A DNA stretch of 64,000 nucleotides from Pseudomonas zanjanensis (GCF_014268745.2 NZ_JABWRB020000001.1:2914001-2978000); one strand, 5' to 3'. Positions 1-8,114 are shown, counted from the stretch's first letter. Made by a program: numbers and translations. The notes: generated by a model not told the origin, from the letters alone.

Positions 1-691
1 TGCGGCTGTTGTATCCCAAGCGCTGGTGGTAGAAACGCCGACGGCCGTCCTGCCCATGATTGCGCAGCATCCGGAGGGCTCCCGCCACCTGGTCGTCGTC
101 AGTAATCACCGCACCACCATCGCCGATACCGCCCAAGGGTTTGGCCGCAAAGAATGAATACACGCCAATGTCACCGAGTGTGCCTGCATGACGGCCGCGC
201 AGGCGCGCCCCGAATGCGGTAGCACTGTCCTCGAGAATCAGGACATCCTCGGGCAATGCCTCACGCAACGCATCGATGTCAGCCAGGCCGCTGAACAGGT
301 GGGCGACCAATACCGCCCGCGTCCGGGGGGTCAAGGCGCGGACGACGGCCTCGGCCTCGAGCACGCCGCTGTGGGGGGCAACGTCCACGAATATCGGTGT
401 AGCACCCGCCTGCACAATGGATGAGGCGGCCGATACGTAGCAAAAAGCAGGTGTTATGACCTCATCTCCCGGCCCGATACCGGATGCAATCAGCGACAGG
501 GTCAGGCCGGAGGTCGCAGAACTTACACAGACAGCGTGGCGCGCACCGACCTTGGCCGCCAGGGCTTGCTCGAAATCCTGAACCTGCTGCTTGAGAATGA
601 AATCGCCTTGTTGGACCCGGGCAGCGAGAATCTCGAGTATCTGTGTCTGCGCATTGGGATAACGGCGTTGGAAATCCTGGTACTTGATCAT
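1..691 (-). CDS. DegT/DnrJ/EryC1/StrS-family aminotransferase, 3' end outside window
   Basis: The first 230 codons are visible; the gene runs off the left edge. It is a PLP-dependent aminotransferase of the type that aminates keto-sugars and related keto intermediates. Visible motifs are GPGDEV (residues 73-78), LEDSATAFGA with the PLP-contacting Asp (153-162) and the Schiff-base lysine K184 in SFFAAKPLGG. The ATG overlaps the TGA of the preceding aminotransferase gene by 4 bp, so the two are translationally coupled. It is similar in plan to its neighbour but not a close duplicate. The substrate cannot be told from sequence. Confidence 0.9.
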   Translation of the reverse strand, partial: MIKYQDFQRRYPNAQTQILEILAARVQQGDFILKQQVQDFEQALAAKVGARHAVCVSSATSGLTLSLIASGIGPGDEVITPAFCYVSAASSIVQAGATPIFVDVAPHSGVLEAEAVVRALTPRTRAVLVAHLFSGLADIDALREALPEDVLILEDSATAFGARLRGRHAGTLGDIGVYSFFAAKPLGGIGDGGAVITDDDQVAGALRMLRNHGQDGRRRFYHQRLGYNSR

Positions 692-1821
692 GACTGGGCT
701 CCGGCAGCGGCATAGAACTCGGTGATCGCCTGGCACACGCTGGCAACATCTGACGCACTCAGATCGGCATAGAGAGGAAGGCCCAACGCCCGGGTGGCGG
801 CCCGCTCGGCGACCGGAAAGCGACCCTCGGCATGGGTTGGCCCGGCGCACACCGGCTGCAGGTGCAGCGGCAGCGGGTAGTAGGCCTCGACGCCAACACC
901 GCGCGCAGCGAGATGCTCGACCAGGCCGTCACGGTTCTGCGCCTCGATCAGGTAGACATAGTCGACGCATCGCTGGCGCGCTGCCCGAGGCAACGTGACC
1001 GGCACCTGCAGGTATTCACCCAAGGGCCCCAGGTGCAAGTCGTAGGCATCGCGAAGCGCGGCACGTCGTTCGATCTCCTGGTCCAGCTCGGGCAAGCGCG
1101 CCCTCAGCCATAGGGCCTGCAGGTCGTCCATTCGGCTGTTGTAGCCCAGGCACTGCGCCAGGCCGCTGGCATCACGGCCATTGTCGAGGATCTGTCGCAC
1201 CCGCCTGGCCAGGTCCGCATCGCGGGTCAGGACCATTCCGGCATCGCCGAGCGCACCCAGGGTCTTGGTGGGGAAGAACGACAGTACGCCAAGGTCCCCG
1301 ATCAGCCCGGCATGCCTGTCGTTCCAGCGCATTCCGATTCCTTCGGCGCTGTCCTCGACAACCTTCAGCCCATGTCGGCAGGCGATGTCCATCAACGCAT
1401 CCATTTCGGCCATTTGCCTGAACAGATGGACTGGCATGATGGCTCGGGTACGCCGGGTGATGCAGGCTTCGATCAGGGAGCAGTCAATTGCATAGCTGCC
1501 AGGTTCGATATCGACGAACACCGGCGTCGCCCCCACTTGCAGGATGCAGGAGACCGAAGCGAAGAAGCTGTAGCAAGGCACGATGACTTCATCACCCGGG
1601 CCGATGCCCAACGCCATCAGACAGATGATCAGCGAATCGGTAGCGTTGCCGGTAGCGATAGCATGGGGCGCGCCGGTATAAGTGGCGATAGCCTGCTCAA
1701 AAGCCCGCACCTGTTGGTCATTGACCCAGCCGGACTGTCGATGAAACTCCGCCAGCCCCTCCTCCAGCAGCGGCAAGGCGCGGGTGAATCCTTCGGTGAT
1801 CTGGAAAAACGGAACACTCAT
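688..1821 (-). CDS. DegT/DnrJ/EryC1/StrS-family aminotransferase
   Basis: A complete 377-residue member of the sugar/keto aminotransferase family. GIGPGDEVIVP (72-82), VVEDSAEGIG (154-163) and the PLP lysine K186 in SFFPTKTLG are all present, so it should be catalytically competent. It starts inside the stop of the MocA-type dehydrogenase gene (4-bp overlap) and ends overlapping the next aminotransferase. A Gfo/Idh/MocA dehydrogenase followed by a DegT aminotransferase is the logic of 3-amino-sugar pathways such as NtdC/NtdA in kanosamine synthesis: the first enzyme makes the ketone, the second aminates it. That role is inferred here from order only. Confidence 0.92.
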   Translation of the reverse strand: MSVPFFQITEGFTRALPLLEEGLAEFHRQSGWVNDQQVRAFEQAIATYTGAPHAIATGNATDSLIICLMALGIGPGDEVIVPCYSFFASVSCILQVGATPVFVDIEPGSYAIDCSLIEACITRRTRAIMPVHLFRQMAEMDALMDIACRHGLKVVEDSAEGIGMRWNDRHAGLIGDLGVLSFFPTKTLGALGDAGMVLTRDADLARRVRQILDNGRDASGLAQCLGYNSRMDDLQALWLRARLPELDQEIERRAALRDAYDLHLGPLGEYLQVPVTLPRAARQRCVDYVYLIEAQNRDGLVEHLAARGVGVEAYYPLPLHLQPVCAGPTHAEGRFPVAERAATRALGLPLYADLSASDVASVCQAITEFYAAAGAQS

Positions 1822-2873
1822 CGAACGGCCTCCTTGGCCATATGCATATTGATCGACGCCAATGCGCTGGCAGATGCAACGCCGCGGGCCTGCTCCAGCA
1901 GTTCGACAACCTGCTGGTTGAAGGCCACCGTGCCGCTGCGAGGCATATCGCCGCCGTGACCCTGCAGGTGGTTCCGGAAATAGCGGTAGTACTCGCCCAC
2001 ACAGGTGGTCAGGGGCTCGTCAGCGAAGATCTGGTGAGCGCTACTGCCACTGTGCTCGGTGTCGCATCTGAGCTGTGCGTAGCTGTCGTCGGCACCTACG
2101 GGGAAAAAACCTTCGCAGCATTCGCCACTTTCCAGTTGCAGGCGCACACTGCGTTGGCGGATCGGACTGGCAAGATCCGATTCGAGCAGCACCTCGATGC
2201 CTTGCTCATCGTGCCAACCGATGCTGCCCGCCTTCATGGCCTGGCGCAGCTTGCCTTCGACGCGCAGATCTTCGGTGTGCGCGTGAAACCCGGACGCCGG
2301 AGCACCGGCGAACAGCAACGCCAGGCTGACTTGATGCGGCATTTCAATGTCGAACAGGTGTTCGCCATGGCGGGTGAAAGAGCGCGAAAAGCGAGGCTTG
2401 TCATGGATGATGTGCACACTGCGAAGCGGCTGTTCACTGGCTTCCAGCCACCGGGTGAGCCGTGGAATCAACAGACTGTGGCCCCACACCGAAACCACCA
2501 GAATCTGCGCATCATATTGTTGCTCCATGGAACGCAGTGCCTGGGCCTCGGCCAGGTTCATCACCATGGGTTTCTCAATGATGATGTATCGGAAACCGGC
2601 CATAAGCGCCTCGTGCACATGACGCAAGTGCAGGGCCGGTGGCGTACAGATGTGCACGACACCTACCCTGCCCTGCAGTGCCGACGCCTCGGGTAGACAG
2701 TGCAGCATCACCAGGCCATCGACCAACCCACCGCTCAGCTCAGGGTCCACGACCGTGATGGTGGTGTCGACATCGGGCAGGCAGCCCTGCCGACGCAATG
2801 AGCGCAGGCTGGCCAGATGCAGGTTTCTCCCGCAGTGACCGAAGCCGAAGATGATTGAGCGCAGCATCGTCAT
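1818..2873 (-). CDS. Gfo/Idh/MocA-family NAD(P)-dependent oxidoreductase
   Basis: A 351-residue cytosolic dehydrogenase. The N-terminal Rossmann fold has GFGHCG (residues 10-15) and a VVDPE segment after the second strand; the EKP motif typical of the family lies near residue 100 (IIIEKPMVMNLAEA). Such enzymes oxidise sugar, inositol or biliverdin-like hydroxyls. The gene overlaps its upstream neighbour (IGPS) and its downstream neighbour (DegT) by 4 bp each, so it is the second cistron of a tightly packed operon. The likely job is to create the keto group that one of the following aminotransferases acts on. Confidence 0.88.
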   Translation of the reverse strand: MTMLRSIIFGFGHCGRNLHLASLRSLRRQGCLPDVDTTITVVDPELSGGLVDGLVMLHCLPEASALQGRVGVVHICTPPALHLRHVHEALMAGFRYIIIEKPMVMNLAEAQALRSMEQQYDAQILVVSVWGHSLLIPRLTRWLEASEQPLRSVHIIHDKPRFSRSFTRHGEHLFDIEMPHQVSLALLFAGAPASGFHAHTEDLRVEGKLRQAMKAGSIGWHDEQGIEVLLESDLASPIRQRSVRLQLESGECCEGFFPVGADDSYAQLRCDTEHSGSSAHQIFADEPLTTCVGEYYRYFRNHLQGHGGDMPRSGTVAFNQQVVELLEQARGVASASALASINMHMAKEAVR

Positions 2874-3658
2874 ACAGCCTCATCCGCGCCCAGCAGCCGA
2901 CGGCTCTCCAGGCAAGGGTCAGCAGCTGTTAGCAGACGTTCCCCCACCAGCGCGGCGGCAAAGCCGATGCGTTCTACCAACTGCATGTCCTGATGACCGG
3001 CAACACCGCTTTCCGCCACGGCGATAACCGAAGCAGGCAGACACTCGAACAATTGGGCGGAGCGGTCGAAGTCGACCTTGAAGGTATCGAGGTCGCGATT
3101 GTTGATACCTACTATCGACGCGTCGACCGATAGCGCCTGGTCGATGTCCGCCTCGTCAAAAGTCTCCACCAATACATCCAGCCCCAGCTGGTTCGCCAAG
3201 GTATGCAACCTCGCAAGGCTGCCGGGCGGCAGGCAGCGGACGATCATCAACACCGCGTCGGCGCCCAGTGCCCGCGCCTCGTAGACTTGGTACTCATCGA
3301 CGATGAAGTCCTTGTACATCACCGGCAAGGTGATTTGAGGATGGTTGGCCAGCATGCCAACGACATGGGGCGCATTACCAAAGAACCGACTGTCGGCAAT
3401 GACCGACAGGGCACTGGCGCCCCCGGCCTGGTACGCCATCGCCAACTGGAGTGGATCATAGTCAGCACGCAGCACGCCCTTGGACGGCGAGCGGTACTTG
3501 GCTTCGGCAATGAGCGAGATTCCCTCGCCTGCCAAGGCACCGACAAAGTGACGGGGCGCTCGTGCGTCACGAATCCGCTTGAGCAGGGCATCGATACCAT
3601 GCGCCTGCTTGCGTTGAGCCGTTTCCTGGACTTTGTATCTGACAATCTCTTCGAGCAT
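2870..3658 (-). CDS. Indole-3-glycerol-phosphate synthase (TrpC-like), biosynthetic-cluster paralogue
   Basis: A 262-residue beta/alpha barrel converting CdRP to indole-3-glycerol phosphate. The catalytic set is intact by comparison with known IGPS enzymes: E52 and K54 (AEAKYRSPSKG), K116 (MYKDFIVDEYQ), E165 (LVETFDE), N186 (GINNRD) and E217-S218 (AESG). It is the first gene of the operon, 118 bp from a lux box. The housekeeping trpC of pseudomonads sits with trpG and trpD; neither is here, so this is probably a second copy dedicated to a pathway that needs indole-3-glycerol phosphate or indole. Confidence 0.93.
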   Translation of the reverse strand: MLEEIVRYKVQETAQRKQAHGIDALLKRIRDARAPRHFVGALAGEGISLIAEAKYRSPSKGVLRADYDPLQLAMAYQAGGASALSVIADSRFFGNAPHVVGMLANHPQITLPVMYKDFIVDEYQVYEARALGADAVLMIVRCLPPGSLARLHTLANQLGLDVLVETFDEADIDQALSVDASIVGINNRDLDTFKVDFDRSAQLFECLPASVIAVAESGVAGHQDMQLVERIGFAAALVGERLLTAADPCLESRRLLGADEAV

Positions 3659-3775
3659 GGATCGACCACCATCAATGAGTTTGGGATAGCGCCGGTAAGA
3701 AGGCTGCAGAGAAACAGTGCTGTTCCTCTGTCAGCCGGCGAGGAGCAAACCTAATGGCCGTGAAGGTTTAAAACC

Positions 3776-3795
3776 ACCTACCCAATGGGGTAGGC
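3776..3795. promoter_or_regulatory. lux-type box, LuxR operator
   Basis: The 20-bp site reads ACCTACCC-AATG-GGGTAGGC. Its inner 18 bases are two perfect 7-bp inverted arms (CCTACCC and GGGTAGG) around AATG, and the whole fits the NNCT-N12-AGNN pattern of quorum-sensing boxes. It lies between the IGPS operon (start 118 bp away) and luxR (start 128 bp away). A lux box usually centres near -42; that would put the IGPS promoter start near 3743, with a weak -10 (CATTAG on the minus strand, about 3751-3756). No comparable -10 is seen toward luxR. Confidence 0.75.
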
Positions 3796-3922
3796 AGGCG
3801 CCAGGATGCCATCGGCGATGGACCGCACCGACATGCGATGGCACTGGCCCTGCAGGCTTTCCAAGGGGATTTCACTGGGGTATAACAAACGTCGGGAAAC
3901 GGCATCCGGAAATGGAGATTCG

Positions 3923-4636
3923 ATGCGTACTTGGCTCGCAAACCTGCTGGCATGGACAAGCTCGGTCAAAGATGAGCAGGACTTGGTGAACGGCGTTCAA
4001 CGTGTTGCCTGGGAGTTGGATTTCGAATGGTTTTCGTTCGGTGTCTGCACAGCCCTGCCTTTTTCCAACCCCATCATGCAGATGCGCTGCAATTTCTCGA
4101 GCACCTGGCAGCGCCGCTACAGCGACGCCGATTTCCTGCTTGTCGACCCTTCGGTACAGCGCGCGCGCGCCTGCACCACACCCTTTTTGTGGCAGGGAGA
4201 ACTCCTGCGCAAGATGCCGCAGTTCTGGGAAGAAGCTCGCGCCGCAGGCCTGAGATACGGCTGGGCCTGCTCGCGTACCAATGCCTCGCGCCACCAGAGC
4301 ATGCTGACCCTCGCCCGCGGCAGCTCTACGCTGGATGTGGCCGAACTCAATGCCAAGGAACTCAAGATGCGCTGGCTCGCCGAGACTATCGCGCCAGTGA
4401 TGGAAAGGCTGCTGATCACCCCGTCCCATCAGGCCCAGCATTACCGGCTGACCGCACGGGAAATCGAGGTGCTACGTTGGACGGCCGATGGCAAGACGCA
4501 GGAAGAGATCGCGCAGATCCTGGCCATCTCCTTCGACACCGTCAAATTCCATGTGAAGAACGCCGTGGGCAAGCTCGGCGCCACTAACAAAACCGCAGCG
4601 GTGGTCAGGGCAGCCGTCCTGGGCATCATCAGTTGA
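3923..4636 (+). CDS. Quorum-sensing LuxR-family transcriptional regulator (orphan)
   Basis: A 237-residue regulator of LasR/PhzR size. The N-terminal autoinducer domain keeps the acyl-homoserine-lactone contact residues: W62 and Y66 (WQRRY), D75-P76 (DADFLLVDP), W90 (PFLW) and a glycine at 109 or 113. The C-terminal LuxR helix-turn-helix begins near residue 173 (LTAREIEVLRW, then ISFDTVKFHVKNAV). The ATG at 3923 is chosen because a GGAGA ribosome site precedes it and it gives the family length; the reading frame is open further upstream. No luxI synthase is in the window, so it may answer a distant or foreign signal. Confidence 0.92.
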   Translation: MRTWLANLLAWTSSVKDEQDLVNGVQRVAWELDFEWFSFGVCTALPFSNPIMQMRCNFSSTWQRRYSDADFLLVDPSVQRARACTTPFLWQGELLRKMPQFWEEARAAGLRYGWACSRTNASRHQSMLTLARGSSTLDVAELNAKELKMRWLAETIAPVMERLLITPSHQAQHYRLTAREIEVLRWTADGKTQEEIAQILAISFDTVKFHVKNAVGKLGATNKTAAVVRAAVLGIIS

Positions 4637-4666
4637 CCCCACATCTACCTCACAGGGAGCGTCACC

Positions 4667-5293
4667 GTGTTTCCAATGGACATCTGGTTCACCTACACCA
4701 CAGCTTGCGTGCTGCTGGTCCTCTCTCCAGGCCCTGACAATTTGCTGGCGATAGGACGCGGGCTCAGCCAGGGTCGCCTGGCTGCCCTCGTGTCGGGCCT
4801 GTCGTCTGGCCTGGGTATCCTGTTTCACGTCACCACCGCGTCGCTGGGGCTCACGTTGTTGATCCAGACCTCGACCGTCGCCTTCTGGGTGGTCAAGTTG
4901 GTGGGGGCAGCCTACCTGCTCTGGCTCGGGATAAAGGTGCTGCGTTCCAGGAGCCTGGTGACCTTCGCACCCGCCGCGCGGCAGCCCCTTCGAAACATAT
5001 TGCTCACAGGTTTCCTTTCCGCGGCGCTCAATCCCAAGCCAGGGTTGTTCGTGCTGGCGTTCATCCCTCAATTCATCAATCCTGCACTCGGCTCGGTCAC
5101 TGTGCAGATGCTGGTCTACGGGTTCTGGTTCGCTCTGCTGACGGCCGTGGGATTTTCGCTGATGGGGATTTTCGCCACGCGCCTGTCGCAATACATTTGT
5201 CGACGCCCGCGCCTTGCCAACGGACTCAACCTCGGCGCGGGATTGACCTTCATCGTGTCAGGACTTTCCATCGCTGCTCTTAGCCAGAAATAA
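4667..5293 (+). CDS. LysE/RhtB-family exporter
   Basis: A 208-residue inner-membrane protein with five to six hydrophobic segments and the LysE family N-terminal signature SPGPDNLLAIGRG (residues 19-31). The family exports amino acids and homoserine-like compounds. It starts with GTG, preceded by AGGGAG at good spacing; an ATG nine bases on is the alternative. It lies 30 bp behind luxR on the same strand, so it is probably co-transcribed. In this setting it may export the product, or an amino-acid-like precursor, of the divergent biosynthetic operon; that is inference. Confidence 0.88.
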   Translation: MFPMDIWFTYTTACVLLVLSPGPDNLLAIGRGLSQGRLAALVSGLSSGLGILFHVTTASLGLTLLIQTSTVAFWVVKLVGAAYLLWLGIKVLRSRSLVTFAPAARQPLRNILLTGFLSAALNPKPGLFVLAFIPQFINPALGSVTVQMLVYGFWFALLTAVGFSLMGIFATRLSQYICRRPRLANGLNLGAGLTFIVSGLSIAALSQK

Positions 5294-5333
5294 CTGCGTT
5301 CGGTGGTGAGCCAGATGGCGTCGATGCGGATCA

Positions 5334-5636
5334 TTAAGGGAGTTCACGGACAAAGCGGGCGCAGCCGTCAGGATCGGAAGTTGGCCATTTCACGGTGATC
5401 GATTGCTCGCCAATAATCGCCAACGTTTCCGCCTGCCGTTTGGGCGTAGCTCTCAACGGAACGAAAGCCGGCAACGCCGCTGGCGGCTGATCTCGGTAAA
5501 GCGGTATCCACTTGCGGATAACGTTGGCGTTGATGCCGCGGCTGATGGCAACGCTGGATAGGGTTGCCCCCGGTTGTAGGCATTCCTGAACAACCTGGGC
5601 TTTGAAGGGCTTCGGGTAAGAGCTTCGTTGGCGCAT
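5334..5636 (-). pseudogene. IS66-family TnpA/OrfA-like fragment
   Basis: A 100-residue frame with the helix-turn-helix of the IS66 accessory protein TnpA (FKAQVVQECLQPGATLSSVA, then GINANVIRKWIPLYR). TnpA helps IS66 transposition but is not the DDE transposase. Neither tnpB nor tnpC follows, and the frame starts directly at the end of an IS21 fragment without IS66 terminal sequence, so this is a remnant. The small frame itself may still be translatable. Confidence 0.75.
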
Positions 5637-5728
5637 GGAAATCCGACGTGCTTGGTTATCTCATGCAGCGACAACTTATCTCGAAAGTGAATACGCCGAA
5701 TCTTGCCCATCATTTCCATGCTGATCAC
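5637..5728 (-). pseudogene. IS21-family IstA N-terminal fragment
   Basis: From a GTG at 5728 the minus strand encodes about 30 residues beginning ISMEMMGKIRR and continuing FRDKLSLHEITKHVG, the start of IS21-type IstA transposases. The homology stops where the IS66 fragment begins; the same frame then runs on as non-homologous sequence inside the IS66 gene. It is joined on its other side to an IS3-type OrfA fragment, giving three IS families within 550 bp. Confidence 0.7.
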
Positions 5729-5883
5729 CTCGACGCGTCCATACCGTCGAACTTGGCGCGCTACTTATAGAGGATCGCCAAGCTGATGCCGTGCTCGCGG
5801 CACAGCTCCGGGACTGGGCTGCCGACCTCAGTTTACTTAAGAATGGCAATGATTTGGCTGTCGGAAAAACGCGATGTCTTCAC
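5725..5883 (-). pseudogene. IS3-family OrfA fragment with two stop codons
   Basis: Read from a GTG at 5883 the minus strand gives KTSRFSDSQIIAILK, a stop, TEVGSPVPELCREHGIS, then LAILYK, a second stop and RAKFDGMDASR. This is the helix-turn-helix protein OrfA of IS3-type elements, broken by two in-frame stops. OrfB is absent. The end overlaps the IstA fragment by four bases. It cannot make a functional protein. Confidence 0.75.
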
Positions 5884-6036
5884 GCAAAATTTCCCTGATC
5901 CAATCAGGAGAAAATTCTACTTCCGACGAGTACGTGTTTCATGGGGCTAGTTCACATTACCAGTTTTCGGTCAGCGGCAACACTGTGTGTTCTGACAGGT
6001 CTAATTTCCGTCCTCCTTGTTATGGTTTGAGTCCAA

Positions 6037-6060
6037 TTGATTAGCCGGACGACTAATCAA
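6037..6060. promoter_or_regulatory. Perfect inverted repeat, probable TetR-type operator
   Basis: TTGATTAG and CTAATCAA are perfect 8-bp inverted arms separated by 8 bases. The site ends 20 bp before the GTG of the truncated Old Yellow Enzyme gene and just upstream of a strong ribosome site (AAAGGAGG). Operators of this shape commonly bind TetR-family repressors of ene-reductase genes. No such repressor gene is beside it. Confidence 0.5.
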
Positions 6061-6080
6061 CACTTTTAAAGGAGGAAACA

Positions 6081-6635
6081 GTGTCCCGACTATTCTCGCC
6101 GCTAACATTGCGCGGAACTACTATTCGAAATCGAATTGGTATGGCGCCCATGTGTCAATACGTGTCCGACGACTCGCTGGTGAATGACTGGCACAAAGTT
6201 CACCTGGGTGCTCGGGCAATTGGGGGGGTAGGTCTTATCATCCTCGAGGCCACCTCTGTGACTGCGGACGGACGAGTAACACCCCAGGATCTTGGTCTCT
6301 GGTCGGACGCGGCAGTGCCAAAACTCAGGGAACTTGCTTCATTCTTGAGTGCGCAGGGGAGTGTTCCAGGCATTCAACTTTCCCATGCGGGTCGTAAGGC
6401 CAGTCGTCTAAGGCCTTGGGAGGGTGACCTTCCATTGCTCGCGGAGCAAGGAGGCTGGGAGCCTGTCGGGCCGAGCCCGATTCCATTTGCAAAAGGATAT
6501 GCTGTGCCCCGTGAGCTGGATCTTTCGGAAATACCAGCGTTACAGGAGGCCAGACTCACTAGCCTGCCCCGAGTATGTCGCCCGTATAACGTCCAACCAA
6601 TACCAAGAATTTTGTTTATCGTTGCCGCAGAGTGA
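6081..6635 (+). pseudogene. Truncated Old Yellow Enzyme (YqjM-like NADH:flavin oxidoreductase)
   Basis: Residues 1-160 match the N-terminal half of FMN ene-reductases: LFSPLTLRGTTIRNRIGMAPMCQY at the start, NDWHKVHLGARAIGGVGLIILE and the QLSHAGRKAS FMN/substrate loop. After about base 6560 the sequence is unrelated and the frame stops at 184 residues, about half of the usual 340-370. The C-terminal barrel with the remaining FMN site is missing, so it should be inactive. Start is GTG with a strong AAAGGAGG site. Confidence 0.85.
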
Positions 6636-6705
6636 ACGCTCAGAAGGCCAACGCTGACATGATCACGGATTGCGGCACTTCAGGAAGCCGCGAAACATCA
6701 CATGG

Positions 6706-7020
6706 CTACTCCGTGAGTCCGCGATGTGAATTCAGTGTTCCCAAGCCCCTCCACAGCCCCGCCATTATCCCCAGCCCCTCTTGAACAATATCGGTCAACA
6801 GATGCTCATCTGGCGCATGCTGAGCACAGGCTGCGTAGGAATGAGGTATCCACAGCGTCGGTAACCCGAGGGAATGGGCAAACATATCGTTAGGGATAGA
6901 CCCACCGATATTGGGCAGAACTACGGGCGCACGTCCAACCGAGCGAGAAATTGAAGCCATGGTTATCGAAATGCTCTCTGAGAATTGTCTCGATTGATTC
7001 GTATGCAGTTCATACGACAA
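6706..7020 (-). pseudogene. M20-family dipeptidase, C-terminal fragment
   Basis: The 104-residue frame carries the end of an M20 zinc dipeptidase: VVLPNIGGSIPNDMFAHSLGLPTLWIPHSYAACAQHAPDEHLL, with the late metal-ligand His in the QHAPDEH motif. The frame just upstream encodes TAYESIETILREHFDNHGF in a shifted register, so there is a frameshift as well as loss of the whole catalytic N-terminal part. An IS1182 transposase fragment abuts it upstream. Confidence 0.75.
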
Positions 7021-7035
7021 ATCGCATGGGGCAGC

Positions 7036-7365
7036 CGAAGTCGGCCATGTTTTTGAACTCCGGAGCCAAACGCCCCGTTAGCCACATCAACTCGACGTTG
7101 CGCTCGGCCTCACGCTCAAGCCGGCGACTGGACTGAATCCAATTGAGGCAGCCGTAGATATAGATCTTCCGCAAGACCGCTGGGTGGTGGCTGGCCGACC
7201 GGTTGCGGCAGGATCGACGCCCTCAAACCCAAGTGCGCCCAAGTCGAGTTCATCGACGAAAACGTCGACCACTCGCACTGGATTTTCTTCGGTTACGTAA
7301 TCGTCCAGACACTCCGGCAGCAAGGTGACTTGCGTCCGGGCCTCGCCTTCAATGAATCGCTTCAT
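7036..7365 (-). pseudogene. IS1182-family transposase, N-terminal fragment with frameshift
   Basis: From the ATG at 7365 the reading is MKRFIEGEARTQVTLLPE, then NPVRVVDVFVDELDL and GVDPAATGRP, the start of IS1182-type DDE transposases. Near 7190 the frame shifts; the continuation HHPAVLRKIYIYGCLNWIQ and SRRLEREAERNVELMWLTG is in another register. Homology stops near 7036 at the border with the M20 fragment. Roughly the first 110 of about 450-500 residues remain. Confidence 0.8.
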
Positions 7366-7530
7366 GATCGCCCCTGTTACGACCTCGACGACGAAAAGGT
7401 TAGACGATTGCTTGCCCTTTCTCACAGCCTCCCCCAAAGAGAAAGTAAGCTTGCTCCTCATCTCGTGGCATAGCAGCATAGTGAGAATTTACTCCTTCGC
7501 TATCACCTATCCCGCACTTCCAAGGTCACC

Positions 7531-7827
7531 ATGTCCATAAGTCTTGATGAGCTACTGAAAACCGTAGACGACGAACAGTCATTCATCGGCTTCATTGAAG
7601 CTCTAGGTATGGATTTCGCCGATGAGCGTTTGCTGGAAGAGAGCTCTCCGTCGTCTCCCTATGGACCGGGGGCGTTGGGATGGGAAAACGGCTCTATTGA
7701 TACCTTTCTTGATGCTGCCGCAGCGTGGGCGACTGCCAGCTCACGCAGTTCCCCTTTGAGTGCCAGTAGATCAAACGTATGGCAACGCTGTGCGGCCATT
7801 CTGCTGGCTGGTAAATTTTATGAGTGA
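7531..7827 (+). CDS. Small DUF7660-like protein of unknown function
   Basis: A 98-residue soluble acidic protein. The layout, an N-terminal helix with SFIGFIEALGMDFADE, a central WENGSIDTFLDAAAAWA segment and the closing NVWQRCAAILLAGKFYE, resembles from memory the DUF7660 group of small proteins. It is the only intact-looking frame between the IS debris and tRNA-Gly. No partner gene lies next to it. DUF7660 relatives are often orphan cargo genes; an immunity role is possible but not shown. Confidence 0.6.
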   Translation: MSISLDELLKTVDDEQSFIGFIEALGMDFADERLLEESSPSSPYGPGALGWENGSIDTFLDAAAAWATASSRSSPLSASRSNVWQRCAAILLAGKFYE

Positions 7828-8000
7828 GCCCAGCCATTGCTGTTCGAAGGACTACGACCGAACAAAGGCTGCCGGTCGTGAAAATCCACTATCGGCTCAT
7901 ACTGCTTCAAACCGCAGGTCTTGAACTGCTCGGCGGTGTTTTCACACAGGCTGGGCCCGAAGTAGCCATGTCGACATGAGTGCAGACATTTTTTAGGCAC

Positions 8001-8032
8001 AAAAAAAGCCACTCAGATGAGTGGCTTTTTTT
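8001..8032 (-). terminator. Rho-independent terminator after tRNA-Gly
   Basis: AAAAAAAGCCACTC, loop AGAT, then GAGTGGCTTTTTTT: a perfect 14-bp stem flanked by A and T runs, so it can work in both directions. It begins 7 bp beyond the 3' end of the minus-strand tRNA-Gly. The stretch 7828-8000 between it and the DUF7660-like gene shows no convincing gene. Confidence 0.9.
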
Positions 8033-8038
8033 GAATCT

Positions 8039-8114
<76 letters not shown>

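Noticed and set aside
2870..3658. Treating the IGPS gene as housekeeping trpC
   Set aside because: No trpD or trpG neighbours, and it heads an operon of unrelated biosynthetic genes behind a lux box. It remains possible only if no other trpC exists.
7818..8012. 64-codon minus-strand frame between the DUF7660-like gene and the terminator
   Set aside because: It ends inside the neighbouring gene, starts in the terminator and shows no family resemblance; the sequence looks like leftover IS-flanking DNA but I cannot assign it.
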